Under the pieces are notes generated by a model. The model was not told the origin of the DNA and ran no database searches. It saw only the letters and a program-made list of their open reading frames with translations. 6,585 nt of DNA from the NCBI GenBank assembly GCA_025924845.1, contig JAICHN010000295.1:1-6585 (forward strand), in the 5' to 3' direction. Positions 1 to 5,907 of the stretch are shown here, piece after piece. The stretch's first letter is position 1, and each line of letters opens with the position of its first letter. Both the position numbers and the translations under genes were made by a program. Source of the stretch: Chloroflexota bacterium. Lineage in GTDB: Bacteria > Chloroflexota > UBA5177 > JANWHV01.

Positions 1-257
1 AGGCGAGCAAAGTCGTCCTCGGTGTTGCCGGTCTCGATCAGGCGAGCATCGCCGCGATCGAAGAACAGCGCCGGTTTCGCCGCCATGGCCCGCTCAAGCC
101 CCTTCCGGCTGATCGCGTCGCGTTGTGCCTTAGTGGAGCCGGCGGCCGGAACGTCGAGGAGGAGGACCGGAACGCCGACGCCGGCGAAGTGGGCCGCGAT
201 GCCGCCACCCATGGTGCCGGCCCCTACTACGCCCACCCGCTGCAGGGTCACGCTCAT
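1..257 (-). CDS. 3-hydroxyacyl-CoA dehydrogenase, N-terminal 85 residues (cut by window edge)
   Basis: This is the start of an NAD-dependent 3-hydroxyacyl-CoA dehydrogenase, the beta-oxidation enzyme that turns 3-hydroxyacyl-CoA into 3-ketoacyl-CoA. A Rossmann nucleotide-binding motif sits at the very N terminus (GAGTMG at residues 12-17, followed by GGIAAHFAGVGVPVLLLD). D35 ends the second strand, as expected for NAD rather than NADP. Residues 61-83 (KPALFF...ETGNTEDDF) resemble the KPAPL...TPGNLEDD segment I recall from the long FadN-type enzymes of about 790 residues. Those carry the dehydrogenase first and an enoyl-CoA hydratase-like part last, the reverse of E. coli FadB. The rest lies beyond base 1, so the C-terminal domain is inferred. 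The start is well supported: GGGAGG lies 4-5 bases upstream of the ATG. It follows the thiolase gene on the same strand and is probably in the same operon. Confidence 0.88.
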   Translation of the reverse strand, partial: MSVTLQRVGVVGAGTMGGGIAAHFAGVGVPVLLLDVPAAGSTKAQRDAISRKGLERAMAAKPALFFDRGDARLIETGNTEDDFAR

Positions 258-303
258 CGCTCCTCCCTTATGTCAATTGCATAGCGCGAGATCCTGCCGC
301 TAA

Positions 304-1452
304 TCACACGCGCTCGATAATCGTGGCCACTCCCTGGCCGCCCCCAACGCACAGGGTGGCCAGACCAACCGTGCCGCCGACCGCCCGCAGCTCGCTCAAG
401 AGCTGGGCGACCAGGCGGATCCCACTGCAACCGAGCGGATGGCCGATAGCAATCGCCCCGCCATGAACATTCAACCGATCATCGGGGATCTCCAGGGCGC
501 GCTGCACGGCCACCGACTGGGAGGCGAACGCTTCATTCAAGTGGACGGCGTCAATGTCGCTCATGGTCATGCCCGCGCGCGCCAGCGCTTTCTTGGTCGC
601 GGGCACCGGACCGATGCCCATCACCTCGGGATCCACACCGGCCACGGCCATAGCCACCACACGGGCGAGCGGCGTGAGGCCGAGGTCGCGGGCGCGCTCG
701 GCGCTCATCAACACAGCCGCCGTCGCCCCATCGGTGAGCGGCGAACTATTACCGGCCGTGACCGTGCCTCCCTGGATAAAGGCAGGCTCCAGGGCGGCGA
801 GACGCTCGGCCGACGTATCGCGGCGCGGCCCTTCGTCCCGCGTCAGCACGGAACCGTCCGGCAGGGTGACGGGGAGCACCTCGGCAAACCGGTCGGCGTC
901 CTGCGCGGCGATCGCCCTTTGGTGGCTGCGGAGGGCGAAGGCATCTTGTTCGAGCCGGCTCACCCCGTAGCGTTCGGCCACGTTCTCGGCCGTGATGCCC
1001 ATGGGAATGTAGGCACAGGGGTAGCCGGCGGCGGGCTCGGCCAGTTTGGGATGATAGGAGGGATTGAACCCGCCCATCGGCACGCGCGACATGCTCTCCA
1101 CTCCCGCCGTCACCACCACGTCGCACACCCCTTGCCCGATGGCCTGTGCCGCCATATTGAGGGCCTGGAGGGCGCTGGCGCAGAATCGATTGACCGTGAC
1201 GCCGCCCGCGCTGTTAGGAATGCCGGCCAGCGCCGAGGCAGGGCGCGCCAGATTAAACCCCTGCTCCCCTTCGGGGAAGGCGCAACCCAGTATCACATCT
1301 TCCACCAGGGCGCGATCCAGAGCGGGCACGCGCTCCAGGGCGCCGCGAATAGCCATCGCAGCCAGGTCGTCGGCGCGCACAACGATCAGACTGCCCTTCC
1401 GTGCCCGACCAAATGGCGTCCGCACCGCACTTACGATTACCGCATCAGCCAT
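304..1452 (-). CDS. fadA: Acetyl-CoA C-acyltransferase (3-ketoacyl-CoA thiolase)
   Basis: This thiolase cleaves 3-ketoacyl-CoA with CoA to give acetyl-CoA and a shortened acyl-CoA, the last step of beta-oxidation, in the cytoplasm. All catalytic elements are visible in the 382-residue product: the nucleophilic cysteine C91 in NRFCASALQAL, the NEAF box at 306-309, H338 in GGAIAIGHPLGCSG, and the second cysteine C368 in LCVGGGQG. Length matches the family (about 390 residues), so the gene looks intact. Two adjacent ATGs exist, at 1455 and 1452. The GGGAGG ribosome site at 1458-1463 is only 2 bases from the first but 5 from the second, so I chose 1452. The 3-hydroxyacyl-CoA dehydrogenase gene follows on the same strand after 46 non-coding bases, so the pair is likely co-transcribed. 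Biosynthetic acetoacetyl-CoA thiolase is the main alternative, but this neighbour favours a degradative role. I saw no convincing promoter upstream. Confidence 0.93.
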   Translation of the reverse strand: MADAVIVSAVRTPFGRARKGSLIVVRADDLAAMAIRGALERVPALDRALVEDVILGCAFPEGEQGFNLARPASALAGIPNSAGGVTVNRFCASALQALNMAAQAIGQGVCDVVVTAGVESMSRVPMGGFNPSYHPKLAEPAAGYPCAYIPMGITAENVAERYGVSRLEQDAFALRSHQRAIAAQDADRFAEVLPVTLPDGSVLTRDEGPRRDTSAERLAALEPAFIQGGTVTAGNSSPLTDGATAAVLMSAERARDLGLTPLARVVAMAVAGVDPEVMGIGPVPATKKALARAGMTMSDIDAVHLNEAFASQSVAVQRALEIPDDRLNVHGGAIAIGHPLGCSGIRLVAQLLSELRAVGGTVGLATLCVGGGQGVATIIERV

Positions 1453-1589
1453 CATCGCCTCCCTGGTTGTCTCTGGCCCTGGTTAACCGCTTGGCGCGGC
1501 GGTCCCACCCACTTTACGGTACCGCATTTTGGGCGTCGGCACGACCGGCCTTTCCACCGGCGAGTTTAACTGCCGTTATCAAGGTCAAG

Positions 1590-1781
1590 GGGTGCGCCTC
1601 ACCTTTGCGGTCGAGACCATGTTTTAGGAGCGCGGGTCTCCAGACCCGCTTGGTTCGGCCACGGACGGTCATCCGGTAGTGCACGCCTACCGCCGGGGCT
1701 ACGGCGGGCCTGGAGACCCGCGCTCCTATTTCGGCTCCGCGAAGCCGGTCGGCAGCATTTCCGCACATGTGAGGCGCACCC
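1590..1781. repeat. Composite inverted-repeat element filling the gap between the thiolase and binding-protein genes
   Basis: The 360-bp gap 1453-1812 contains no convincing gene; a minus-strand reading of 84 codons over 1514-1768 is only a translation of the repeat. Its core is a 192-bp segment whose ends are inverted copies of each other. Bases 1590-1610 match the reverse complement of 1761-1781 at 19 of 21 positions, with the outermost 13 (GGGTGCGCCTCAC) perfect. Homology stops abruptly outside 1590 and 1781. Inside are a second, longer inverted pair (1625-1649 with 1704-1728), a 6-bp stem (1674-1679 with 1687-1692) and a 5-bp stem (1732-1736 with 1743-1747). No target-site duplication is obvious at the edges. 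It could be a BIME-like repeat cluster, a small non-autonomous element, or a terminator-like barrier between the two minus-strand genes. The bases 1453-1589 and 1782-1812 hold nothing else I recognise. Confidence 0.7.
1625..1728. repeat. REP/BIME-like pair of inverted 25-bp palindromic arms
   Basis: Bases 1625-1649 are the reverse complement of 1704-1728 with 24 of 25 positions matching, separated by 54 bp. Each arm is itself a palindrome. GCGGGTCT-CC-AGACCCGC (1632-1649) is perfect, and its partner at 1704-1721 has one mismatch. Two inverted palindromes around a short spacer is the architecture of bacterial REP doublets (BIMEs). The GGAGCGCGGGTCTCCAG-type motif resembles REP-like repeats I have seen in other GC-rich genomes, but I cannot count copies from one window. 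On either strand the transcript can fold into two small hairpins or one long one. No U-rich run follows, so it is not a typical intrinsic terminator. Confidence 0.72.
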
Positions 1782-1812
1782 TGTTCGAGGCCCCGTCTGG
1801 GCCGTACGACGT

Positions 1813-3009
1813 TCAGGATGGATACTCAAAGGGCGCCACCTGCATGAACAATCCATGATGAGAGACCATGACGTAGGCGCCTTGCACGCCCCTGTGCTTG
1901 GTAGAGGTGTAGGTAAGCTCCGGGAACACCGAGCCGGTGTAGTCGCGAAACGTCTCCAGGCCATGGATCAGGCTCTGGCGCGTGGGGTTCTTCCCCGCGC
2001 GGCGCAATCCTTCAACGAACACCTGGGCCGCCCCGAAACCGGCGAGGGTGAACGGGCCTTGCGGTGTGGTGGCCTTAGTGCCGTACTTTCTGAGGACCTT
2101 CCGATAGAAAGCGATCTTGGGGTTGGACGAATTGGGCAGCGGCGCGAAATTGGCGAAGTACACCCCGTCGCCCGCCGAACCGAGCGCGTGCAGCATGGTC
2201 GGCTGGGCGGCTATCGAACTAGACAGCAAGTCGGCCTGCAGGCCGAGCCGGGCCGCCGCGCCCATGAATCGGCCGGCGGGTCCCGCAATGGCGAACATAA
2301 TCACCGCATCCACGCCGGCCTTTTTCAGCTTCAGCACTTGAGTTGATAGGTTGCGAGCGGTGATGCGGTAGGGCTCGCTGTCGACTACCGTGGCGCCGTC
2401 CAGCTTGGCACGCGCCTTCACGGCCTTCAATCCCTCGGTCCCAAAGGCGCCCTTCTGATAGAACACGCCAATCTTCATGGCGTGCAAGGTCTTGACCGCG
2501 TAATCCGTCAGTACTTTGCCCTCCACCGTATAGGTCACTTGAATCGGAAATAGGTATCGATGGAAGGGCCTGGCCATGAACGACGATCCGGTGGCCGGGT
2601 AGACCAGAGGTATGCGATTCCTCGTAATGAACGGTAACACTGCTTGAGTATTGGCCGTCCCCAGGACGCTGAGCAAAGCAAACACGTGGCGTGACAAGAC
2701 CAGCTTCTTCACATTGGCCAACGTGCGCGTTGGGACGTAGCCGTCGTCCAGCACCACGAACTTGATCTTCCGCCCATGGATCCCGCCATGCGCGTTGACA
2801 TAGTTGAAGTAGGCGCGTTCGGCCGCGCCGATCACGCCGTACGCTCTGGCGGGCCCAGACTTGGGGAGTGATGCTCCGACCAAAATCTCGGTGCGCGTGA
2901 CACCGGGGATTCGCGGCACCCGCGCGGCCACCGATTGAGGTCGCAGTGCGGCAGGCTGAAGGAGCGACGCCGCGACCAATAGGGCGAACACGGCCGGGAT
3001 CCGCTTCAT
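1813..3009 (-). CDS. ABC transporter substrate-binding protein, branched-chain amino acid/amide type (Peripla_BP_6, LivK-like)
   Basis: This is a periplasmic solute-binding protein that would deliver its ligand to an ABC importer of the hydrophobic amino acid/amide (HAAT) class. Residues 1-29 form a Sec signal peptide: K2-R3, a hydrophobic core, and a likely cut after the VAA at 27-29. The mature part opens with the family signature GVTRTEILVGASLPKSGPA (36-54). Next come the first lobe with ERAYFNYVNAHGGIHGRKI (64-82) and DDGYVPTRTL (88-97), the hinge region GTANTQAVLPFI (117-128), and the second lobe with KIGVFYQKGAFGTEGL (179-194) and AGVDAVIMFA (231-240). At 398 residues it is full length for the family. 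The ligand cannot be read from the sequence; amino acids, amides, urea and aromatic acids are all possible. No permease or ATPase gene flanks it within the window, so it may be an orphan. A possible promoter lies at 3090-3118. The start is supported by the signal peptide, although the ribosome site (GGTAGG) is modest. Confidence 0.9.
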   Translation of the reverse strand: MKRIPAVFALLVAASLLQPAALRPQSVAARVPRIPGVTRTEILVGASLPKSGPARAYGVIGAAERAYFNYVNAHGGIHGRKIKFVVLDDGYVPTRTLANVKKLVLSRHVFALLSVLGTANTQAVLPFITRNRIPLVYPATGSSFMARPFHRYLFPIQVTYTVEGKVLTDYAVKTLHAMKIGVFYQKGAFGTEGLKAVKARAKLDGATVVDSEPYRITARNLSTQVLKLKKAGVDAVIMFAIAGPAGRFMGAAARLGLQADLLSSSIAAQPTMLHALGSAGDGVYFANFAPLPNSSNPKIAFYRKVLRKYGTKATTPQGPFTLAGFGAAQVFVEGLRRAGKNPTRQSLIHGLETFRDYTGSVFPELTYTSTKHRGVQGAYVMVSHHGLFMQVAPFEYPS

Positions 3010-3089
3010 TGCCTGCCTACCCTTTCACAATGGCGGATTGGCGGCGCCCTGGTGCATTCAGCGCTTAGCGTACCCGCTTCAGTAGGTGC

Positions 3090-3118
3090 ATTGTATCGCT
3101 ACGTCGGGAAGTTGCCAT
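3090..3118 (-). promoter_or_regulatory. Possible sigma-70-type promoter for the substrate-binding protein gene
   Basis: Read on the minus strand, ATGGCA (3113-3118) is followed after 17 bp by TACAAT (3090-3095). The -10 matches five of six consensus bases and the -35 four of six. The predicted leader to the ATG at 3009 is roughly 70-75 bases. The whole divergent region 3010-3169 is more AT-rich than its surroundings and holds no gene. The call rests on motif matching only. Confidence 0.4.
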
Positions 3119-3130
3119 CATACCCAGACC

Positions 3131-3159
3131 TTGACCTACGCTGCATTATCACGTAACAT
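3131..3159 (+). promoter_or_regulatory. Probable sigma-70-type promoter of the Rrf2-flavoprotein operon
   Basis: TTGACC (3131-3136) and TAACAT (3154-3159) match consensus at five and four of six positions, with the ideal 17-bp spacer. Transcription should begin near 3165-3167, only a few bases before the ATG at 3170, so the message would be nearly leaderless. A weak imperfect dyad, CACGTAACATATGAAGTG (3151-3168; six of nine pairs match), overlaps the -10 and start site. That is where an autorepressing Rrf2 protein could bind, but the dyad is too imperfect to call an operator. Confidence 0.55.
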
Positions 3160-3169
3160 ATGAAGTGCC

Positions 3170-3634
3170 ATGAGAAGAGATAGTAAATTATCGGGTGTGC
3201 TCCACATCCTGCTGCACCTGGCCGAGCAACAGGGTCCCGTGACGTCGGAAGTCCTGGCCAGGGCGATGGCCACCAATCCGGTGGTAGTCCGGCGGATCAT
3301 GGCCGGCCTGCGCGATCAGGGCTATGTTCGGTCGGAAAAGGGACATGGCGGCGGGTGGACACTCGCCTGCGACCTGTCGGCGATCACGTTGCGCGACATC
3401 TATACCGCGCTCGGCTCCCCCTCGCTGCTCGCCATGGGGAACAGGACGGAAACGCCCGGCTGCCTGGTCGAACAGGCCGTGAATGCCTCCCTTACTCAGG
3501 CCTTCCATGATGCGGAGGCTTTGCTTCTGTCGCGCTTTGGCGACGTGACCCTGGCCACCCTGAGTACCGACTTCCACAATCGCCTCGTTTCCCGCGGCGG
3601 ATCACATGAATTGGAGAATGCCCATGCGTTATGA
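3170..3634 (+). CDS. Rrf2-family transcriptional regulator (YwnA/HypR-like, non-FeS type)
   Basis: This 154-residue DNA-binding regulator has the Rrf2 winged helix-turn-helix. The N-terminal helix is [17 protein letters not shown] (6-22), the helix-turn-helix spans about 25-52 ([20 protein letters not shown]...LRDQGYV), and the glycine-rich wing is [11 protein letters not shown] (56-66). The three clustered cysteines that bind an iron-sulfur cluster in IscR or NsrR are absent. Only C67 and C98 (in [10 protein letters not shown]) are present. Known YwnA/HypR-type members lack the cluster and can sense electrophiles or hypochlorite through thiols; Staphylococcus aureus HypR controls a flavin disulfide reductase. 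The next gene here is a flavoprotein of that broad type, and the coding regions overlap by 11 bp, so autoregulated control of the enzyme is a reasonable inference. The start at 3170 fits the family's N terminus but has no good ribosome site, in keeping with a nearly leaderless message. Confidence 0.87.
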   Translation: MRRDSKLSGVLHILLHLAEQQGPVTSEVLARAMATNPVVVRRIMAGLRDQGYVRSEKGHGGGWTLACDLSAITLRDIYTALGSPSLLAMGNRTETPGCLVEQAVNASLTQAFHDAEALLLSRFGDVTLATLSTDFHNRLVSRGGSHELENAHAL

Positions 3635-4517
3635 CGCGATCATCATTGGGGGCAGCTTCGCCGGGCTGTCGGCCGCCTTGTACATCGCGCGGGCGCGGCG
3701 ATCGGTCTGCATCATCGACAGCGGCATGCCCCGCAACCGCTTCGCGGCCCATTCCCATGGCTTTTTTGCTCAGGATGGCAGTGAGCCGGGCACGATGCTC
3801 GCTACCGCGCGAGCGCAAGTCGCGGCCTATCCCACGGTGAGATTCATCGAGGGGGAAGTGATCAGTGCGGCGCGGGAGCAGACCGGCTTCTCGGTCACAC
3901 CGGGGACAGGCGAGAAAATGGAAAGCGCCCGGCTGGTGCTGGCCTTCGGCATCGCGGACGAATTGCCTGCCATTCCCGGGCTTGCCGAACGCTGGGGAAG
4001 TTCGGCGCTCCATTGCCCCTACTGCCACGGCTACGAGTTCAGCGGGCAGCGATTGGGTGTGTTGAACGTCTCGCCCATGTCAATCCATCAGGCCATGTTG
4101 ATTCCCGAGTGGGGACCGACCACATTCTACTTGAATGGAGCTGCCGAGCCCGATGATGGGTCGCCGGCCAAGTTGCGGACGCGCGGTGTCGCCATCGAGC
4201 CGGCGCCCGTCAAAGCACTGCATGGCGAGGGCGCGGCACTTTCCACGATAGAACTGAGCGACGGTCGAAGATTGGGCGCGGATGCACTCTTTCTCGGCCC
4301 ACCGACCCGCCTGAACAGTACGATCGGGCAGCAACTCGGCTGTGAACTGGACGAGGGACCCTTCGGCCCCATCATCCGAACCGATGCGACGAAGATGACT
4401 ACCGTACCTGGAGTGTATGCTGCCGGGGACATCACGCGCGGTTCCCACAACCTGACCTGGGCCTGCGCCGATGGTGTTATGGCCGGCATGGCCGTGCATC
4501 GCTCGCTGATTTTCTAA
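3624..4517 (+). CDS. FAD-dependent pyridine nucleotide-disulfide oxidoreductase, thioredoxin-reductase-like (CPYC motif)
   Basis: This 297-residue flavoprotein has a thioredoxin reductase-like layout. The FAD site [16 protein letters not shown] (4-19) opens the protein, a CPYC pair (C131, C134) with HGYE lies in the middle domain, and a second FAD motif, [11 protein letters not shown] (263-273), is near the C terminus. The cysteine spacing and position match the redox-active CxxC of thioredoxin reductase, although the sequence CPYCHGYE is the variant I associate with relatives outside true TrxB, such as GliT-like dithiol oxidases. The NAD(P)-binding region is unusual: [15 protein letters not shown] (143-157) lacks the GxGxxA glycines, and no HRRxxxR basic motif follows. 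I chose the ATG at 3624 because GGAG (3613-3616) sits 7 bases upstream and the FAD motif follows at once; ATGs at 3606 and 3618 are alternatives. It overlaps the end of the Rrf2 gene by 11 bp, implying translational coupling. It ends 28 bp from the convergent serine hydrolase gene, and I see no clear terminator there. Confidence 0.88.
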   Translation: MRYDAIIIGGSFAGLSAALYIARARRSVCIIDSGMPRNRFAAHSHGFFAQDGSEPGTMLATARAQVAAYPTVRFIEGEVISAAREQTGFSVTPGTGEKMESARLVLAFGIADELPAIPGLAERWGSSALHCPYCHGYEFSGQRLGVLNVSPMSIHQAMLIPEWGPTTFYLNGAAEPDDGSPAKLRTRGVAIEPAPVKALHGEGAALSTIELSDGRRLGADALFLGPPTRLNSTIGQQLGCELDEGPFGPIIRTDATKMTTVPGVYAAGDITRGSHNLTWACADGVMAGMAVHRSLIF

Positions 4518-4545
4518 TCAGCCATTGCGCGGGTGGCCGTCGCGG

Positions 4546-5823
4546 CTAGACGACGATGGCCCCAATTACCGCGTTGTGCCAGCGCGCCCGGATGCGGTCC
4601 AGGCCCATTCTGGATGAATCAGGATGGACGCGATTGGTGAGCAGAATCATCGCCAGATCGCGGTCAGGATCGAGAAGCAGCGATGTGCCGGTAAATCCGG
4701 TATGGCCATAGGCGCGCTCCGAGCGAAGTTCGCCCATCCAGTGCGGCGCGGGCGGCGCCTCGGGCTCGGGCGGAAACACCGCGCTGGTCAGACTCGACTC
4801 GCGAGGCGGCTCCGCGCTGAATTCGCCTCGCGCGGCCAACCGCCAGCCAAGCCCAAAGGCCATTTGCAGGCCGGCTGTCTGTAAGCGGGTCGCCTCGATC
4901 GCGGCAGCCTTACTGAACACACGGCACCCTTCCCGAGCGCCCCGGCCAAGCCAGAGGTCGCAAAATCGGCCCAGATCGCCGATGGTGGAGAAAAGTCCGG
5001 CATGGCTGCTCACCCCGCCAAGTGCGTAGTGGGCGTTCCCGTCATGCACCTCGCCCACCAACACCTCCTCACGCCATGCATCGAAACGGCGGCCCGCTCG
5101 GCTGACCATGGCCGCTTCGTGTCGATTGCCGCGCTCGGTCGCGGCGGCGCGGGCCCGCAACGTCGGATCCGGATGGTAACCGGTCTCGGCCATGCGTGCC
5201 GGCTCGAACACTTCCCGGTGCAGGAAGGCGGGTAAGTCCTCGCCCGTCACGGCGACGACGATGGCCCTGATCAGGATCATGCCGGCGTCGCTATAACGCA
5301 CCTGGACCCCGGGCGGCGCGTCCGACTCCGTCGCCGCGATAACGGCCACGGTCTCGTCCAGAGTCCGCGCGTCGCAGTAGCAGGGGATCCAGGCCGGAAG
5401 ACCGGATGAGTGACTGAGCAGGTGACGTATGGTGATGCCGCCTTTCTCGCCGACCGCGAAGGCGGGCAAGAACCGGCCTACCGGATCGTCGAGGCAGACC
5501 ATGCCCCGATCCAGGAGGATCAACGCGGCGGAGAGGCCACCCACCACTTTGGTCAGTGAGGCCAGATCGAAGATGGTGTCGCCGGCCATGGAGCGTTGAT
5601 TGGGCTCAAGCTCGGCGGCGCCGGTCGCCAGCCAACCGGCAACGGCACCACGACGCATGACGAGCGCCACCGCGCCGGGATACGCGTCAAGGCCCTGGCC
5701 CTCCTGGACGATTTTCAGGGCCTGGCGGAGCCGCTGCCCGTCGAAACCGAGCGCCGCGGGTGGGCGCAACGGCAAGCCTAGGGTCGATGCAGCAATGCTC
5801 GATTCGGCGGGTTGCTCGCTCAT
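4546..5823 (-). CDS. Serine hydrolase of the class C beta-lactamase/penicillin-binding family, possible AmiE-like muramyl amidase
   Basis: This 425-residue enzyme has the beta-lactamase-family active site. S89-x-x-K92 in FDLASLTKVV supplies the nucleophile and lysine, Y177-S-D stands at the YxN box, and H374-T-G (YGHTGFTGT) replaces the KTG triad. The HLLSHSSGLPAW segment (134-145) is also characteristic. A proline-rich insert (about 350-361, PPEPEAPPAP) precedes the HTG box. The N terminus (MSEQPAESSIAAS) has no signal peptide or membrane segment, so a cytoplasmic location is likely, unlike AmpC. It lies downstream of anmK on the same strand. In Bacillus subtilis the related AmiE (YbbE) removes the peptide from MurNAc, so an amidase role in muropeptide recycling is plausible here but inferred; an esterase or D-aminopeptidase is also possible. 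The start at 5823 is preferred because GAGAGGGG (5832-5839) lies 8 bases upstream; reading on to 5916 would run through the palindromic region. Confidence 0.87.
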   Translation of the reverse strand: MSEQPAESSIAASTLGLPLRPPAALGFDGQRLRQALKIVQEGQGLDAYPGAVALVMRRGAVAGWLATGAAELEPNQRSMAGDTIFDLASLTKVVGGLSAALILLDRGMVCLDDPVGRFLPAFAVGEKGGITIRHLLSHSSGLPAWIPCYCDARTLDETVAVIAATESDAPPGVQVRYSDAGMILIRAIVVAVTGEDLPAFLHREVFEPARMAETGYHPDPTLRARAAATERGNRHEAAMVSRAGRRFDAWREEVLVGEVHDGNAHYALGGVSSHAGLFSTIGDLGRFCDLWLGRGAREGCRVFSKAAAIEATRLQTAGLQMAFGLGWRLAARGEFSAEPPRESSLTSAVFPPEPEAPPAPHWMGELRSERAYGHTGFTGTSLLLDPDRDLAMILLTNRVHPDSSRMGLDRIRARWHNAVIGAIVV

Positions 5824-5873
5824 GCGGTATTCCCCTCTCGGACTGTTGCTACTGGTGTGAGATAGAAGTATCA

Positions 5874-5903
5874 ATCTTATTGATCCTGACACTAAAGTGT
5901 CAG
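5874..5903 (-). promoter_or_regulatory. Possible promoter of the serine hydrolase gene, overlapping a palindromic operator-like site
   Basis: On the minus strand CTGACA (5898-5903) is followed after 18 bp by TAAGAT (5874-5879), matching five and four of six consensus bases. The start would lie near 5867, about 44 bases before the ATG at 5823. The -35 hexamer and most of the spacer fall inside the perfect palindrome 5882-5907, a common position for a repressor operator. The alternative is that the palindrome acts only as RNA and the gene is read from the anmK promoter. Confidence 0.35.
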
Positions 5904-5907
5904 GATC
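5882..5907. repeat. Perfect 12-bp hairpin (GATCCTGACACT / AGTGTCAGGATC)
   Basis: The two 12-base arms (5882-5893 and 5896-5907) are exact reverse complements around a central AA, so RNA would fold with about 11 pairs and a four-base loop. The hairpin begins 49 bases past the anmK stop codon on the minus strand. It is followed there by AATAAGATTG rather than a T run, so it is a poor intrinsic terminator. The octamer TCAGGATC of the right arm recurs once more at the anmK stop codon (5956-5963). It may be a protein-binding site or a transcript 3' end protector. Confidence 0.72.

Noticed and set aside
439..1569. A 376-codon plus-strand open frame opposite the thiolase gene
   Set aside because: The translation is rich in His, Gly and Arg with no domain, and it lies antisense to a gene with all thiolase catalytic motifs. 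It is a byproduct of GC-rich codon use.
1562..1590. Promoter TTGACC with TTAAAC for the thiolase gene on the minus strand
   Set aside because: The spacing is only about 13-14 bp, and no acceptable -10 lies at 16-18 bp.
1514..1768. An 84-codon minus-strand reading within the 1453-1812 gap
   Set aside because: Most of it is translated inverted-repeat sequence (ARVSRPAVAPAVG...), there is no ribosome site, and no family is recognised.
1789..1803. GGCCC-CGTCT-GGGCC stem just past the binding-protein stop as a terminator
   Set aside because: There are only five pairs and no T run on the minus strand. Such stems are common by chance in GC-rich DNA.
3160..3183. A seven-codon upstream frame (MKCHEKR) overlapping the Rrf2 start
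   Set aside because: It is too short to distinguish from chance, has no ribosome site, and would begin at or before the predicted transcription start.
3606..3623. Earlier ATGs at 3606 and 3618 for the flavoprotein
   Set aside because: The GGAG at 3613-3616 fits only the ATG at 3624, and the FAD motif begins right after it. The 3606 start would need a site inside CGCGGCGGATCAC, which is poor.
4518..4545. Bidirectional terminator between the convergent flavoprotein and hydrolase genes
   Set aside because: Only weak four-bp stems (GCCG-TCG-CGGC) and no T-rich tail are visible in the 28 bp.
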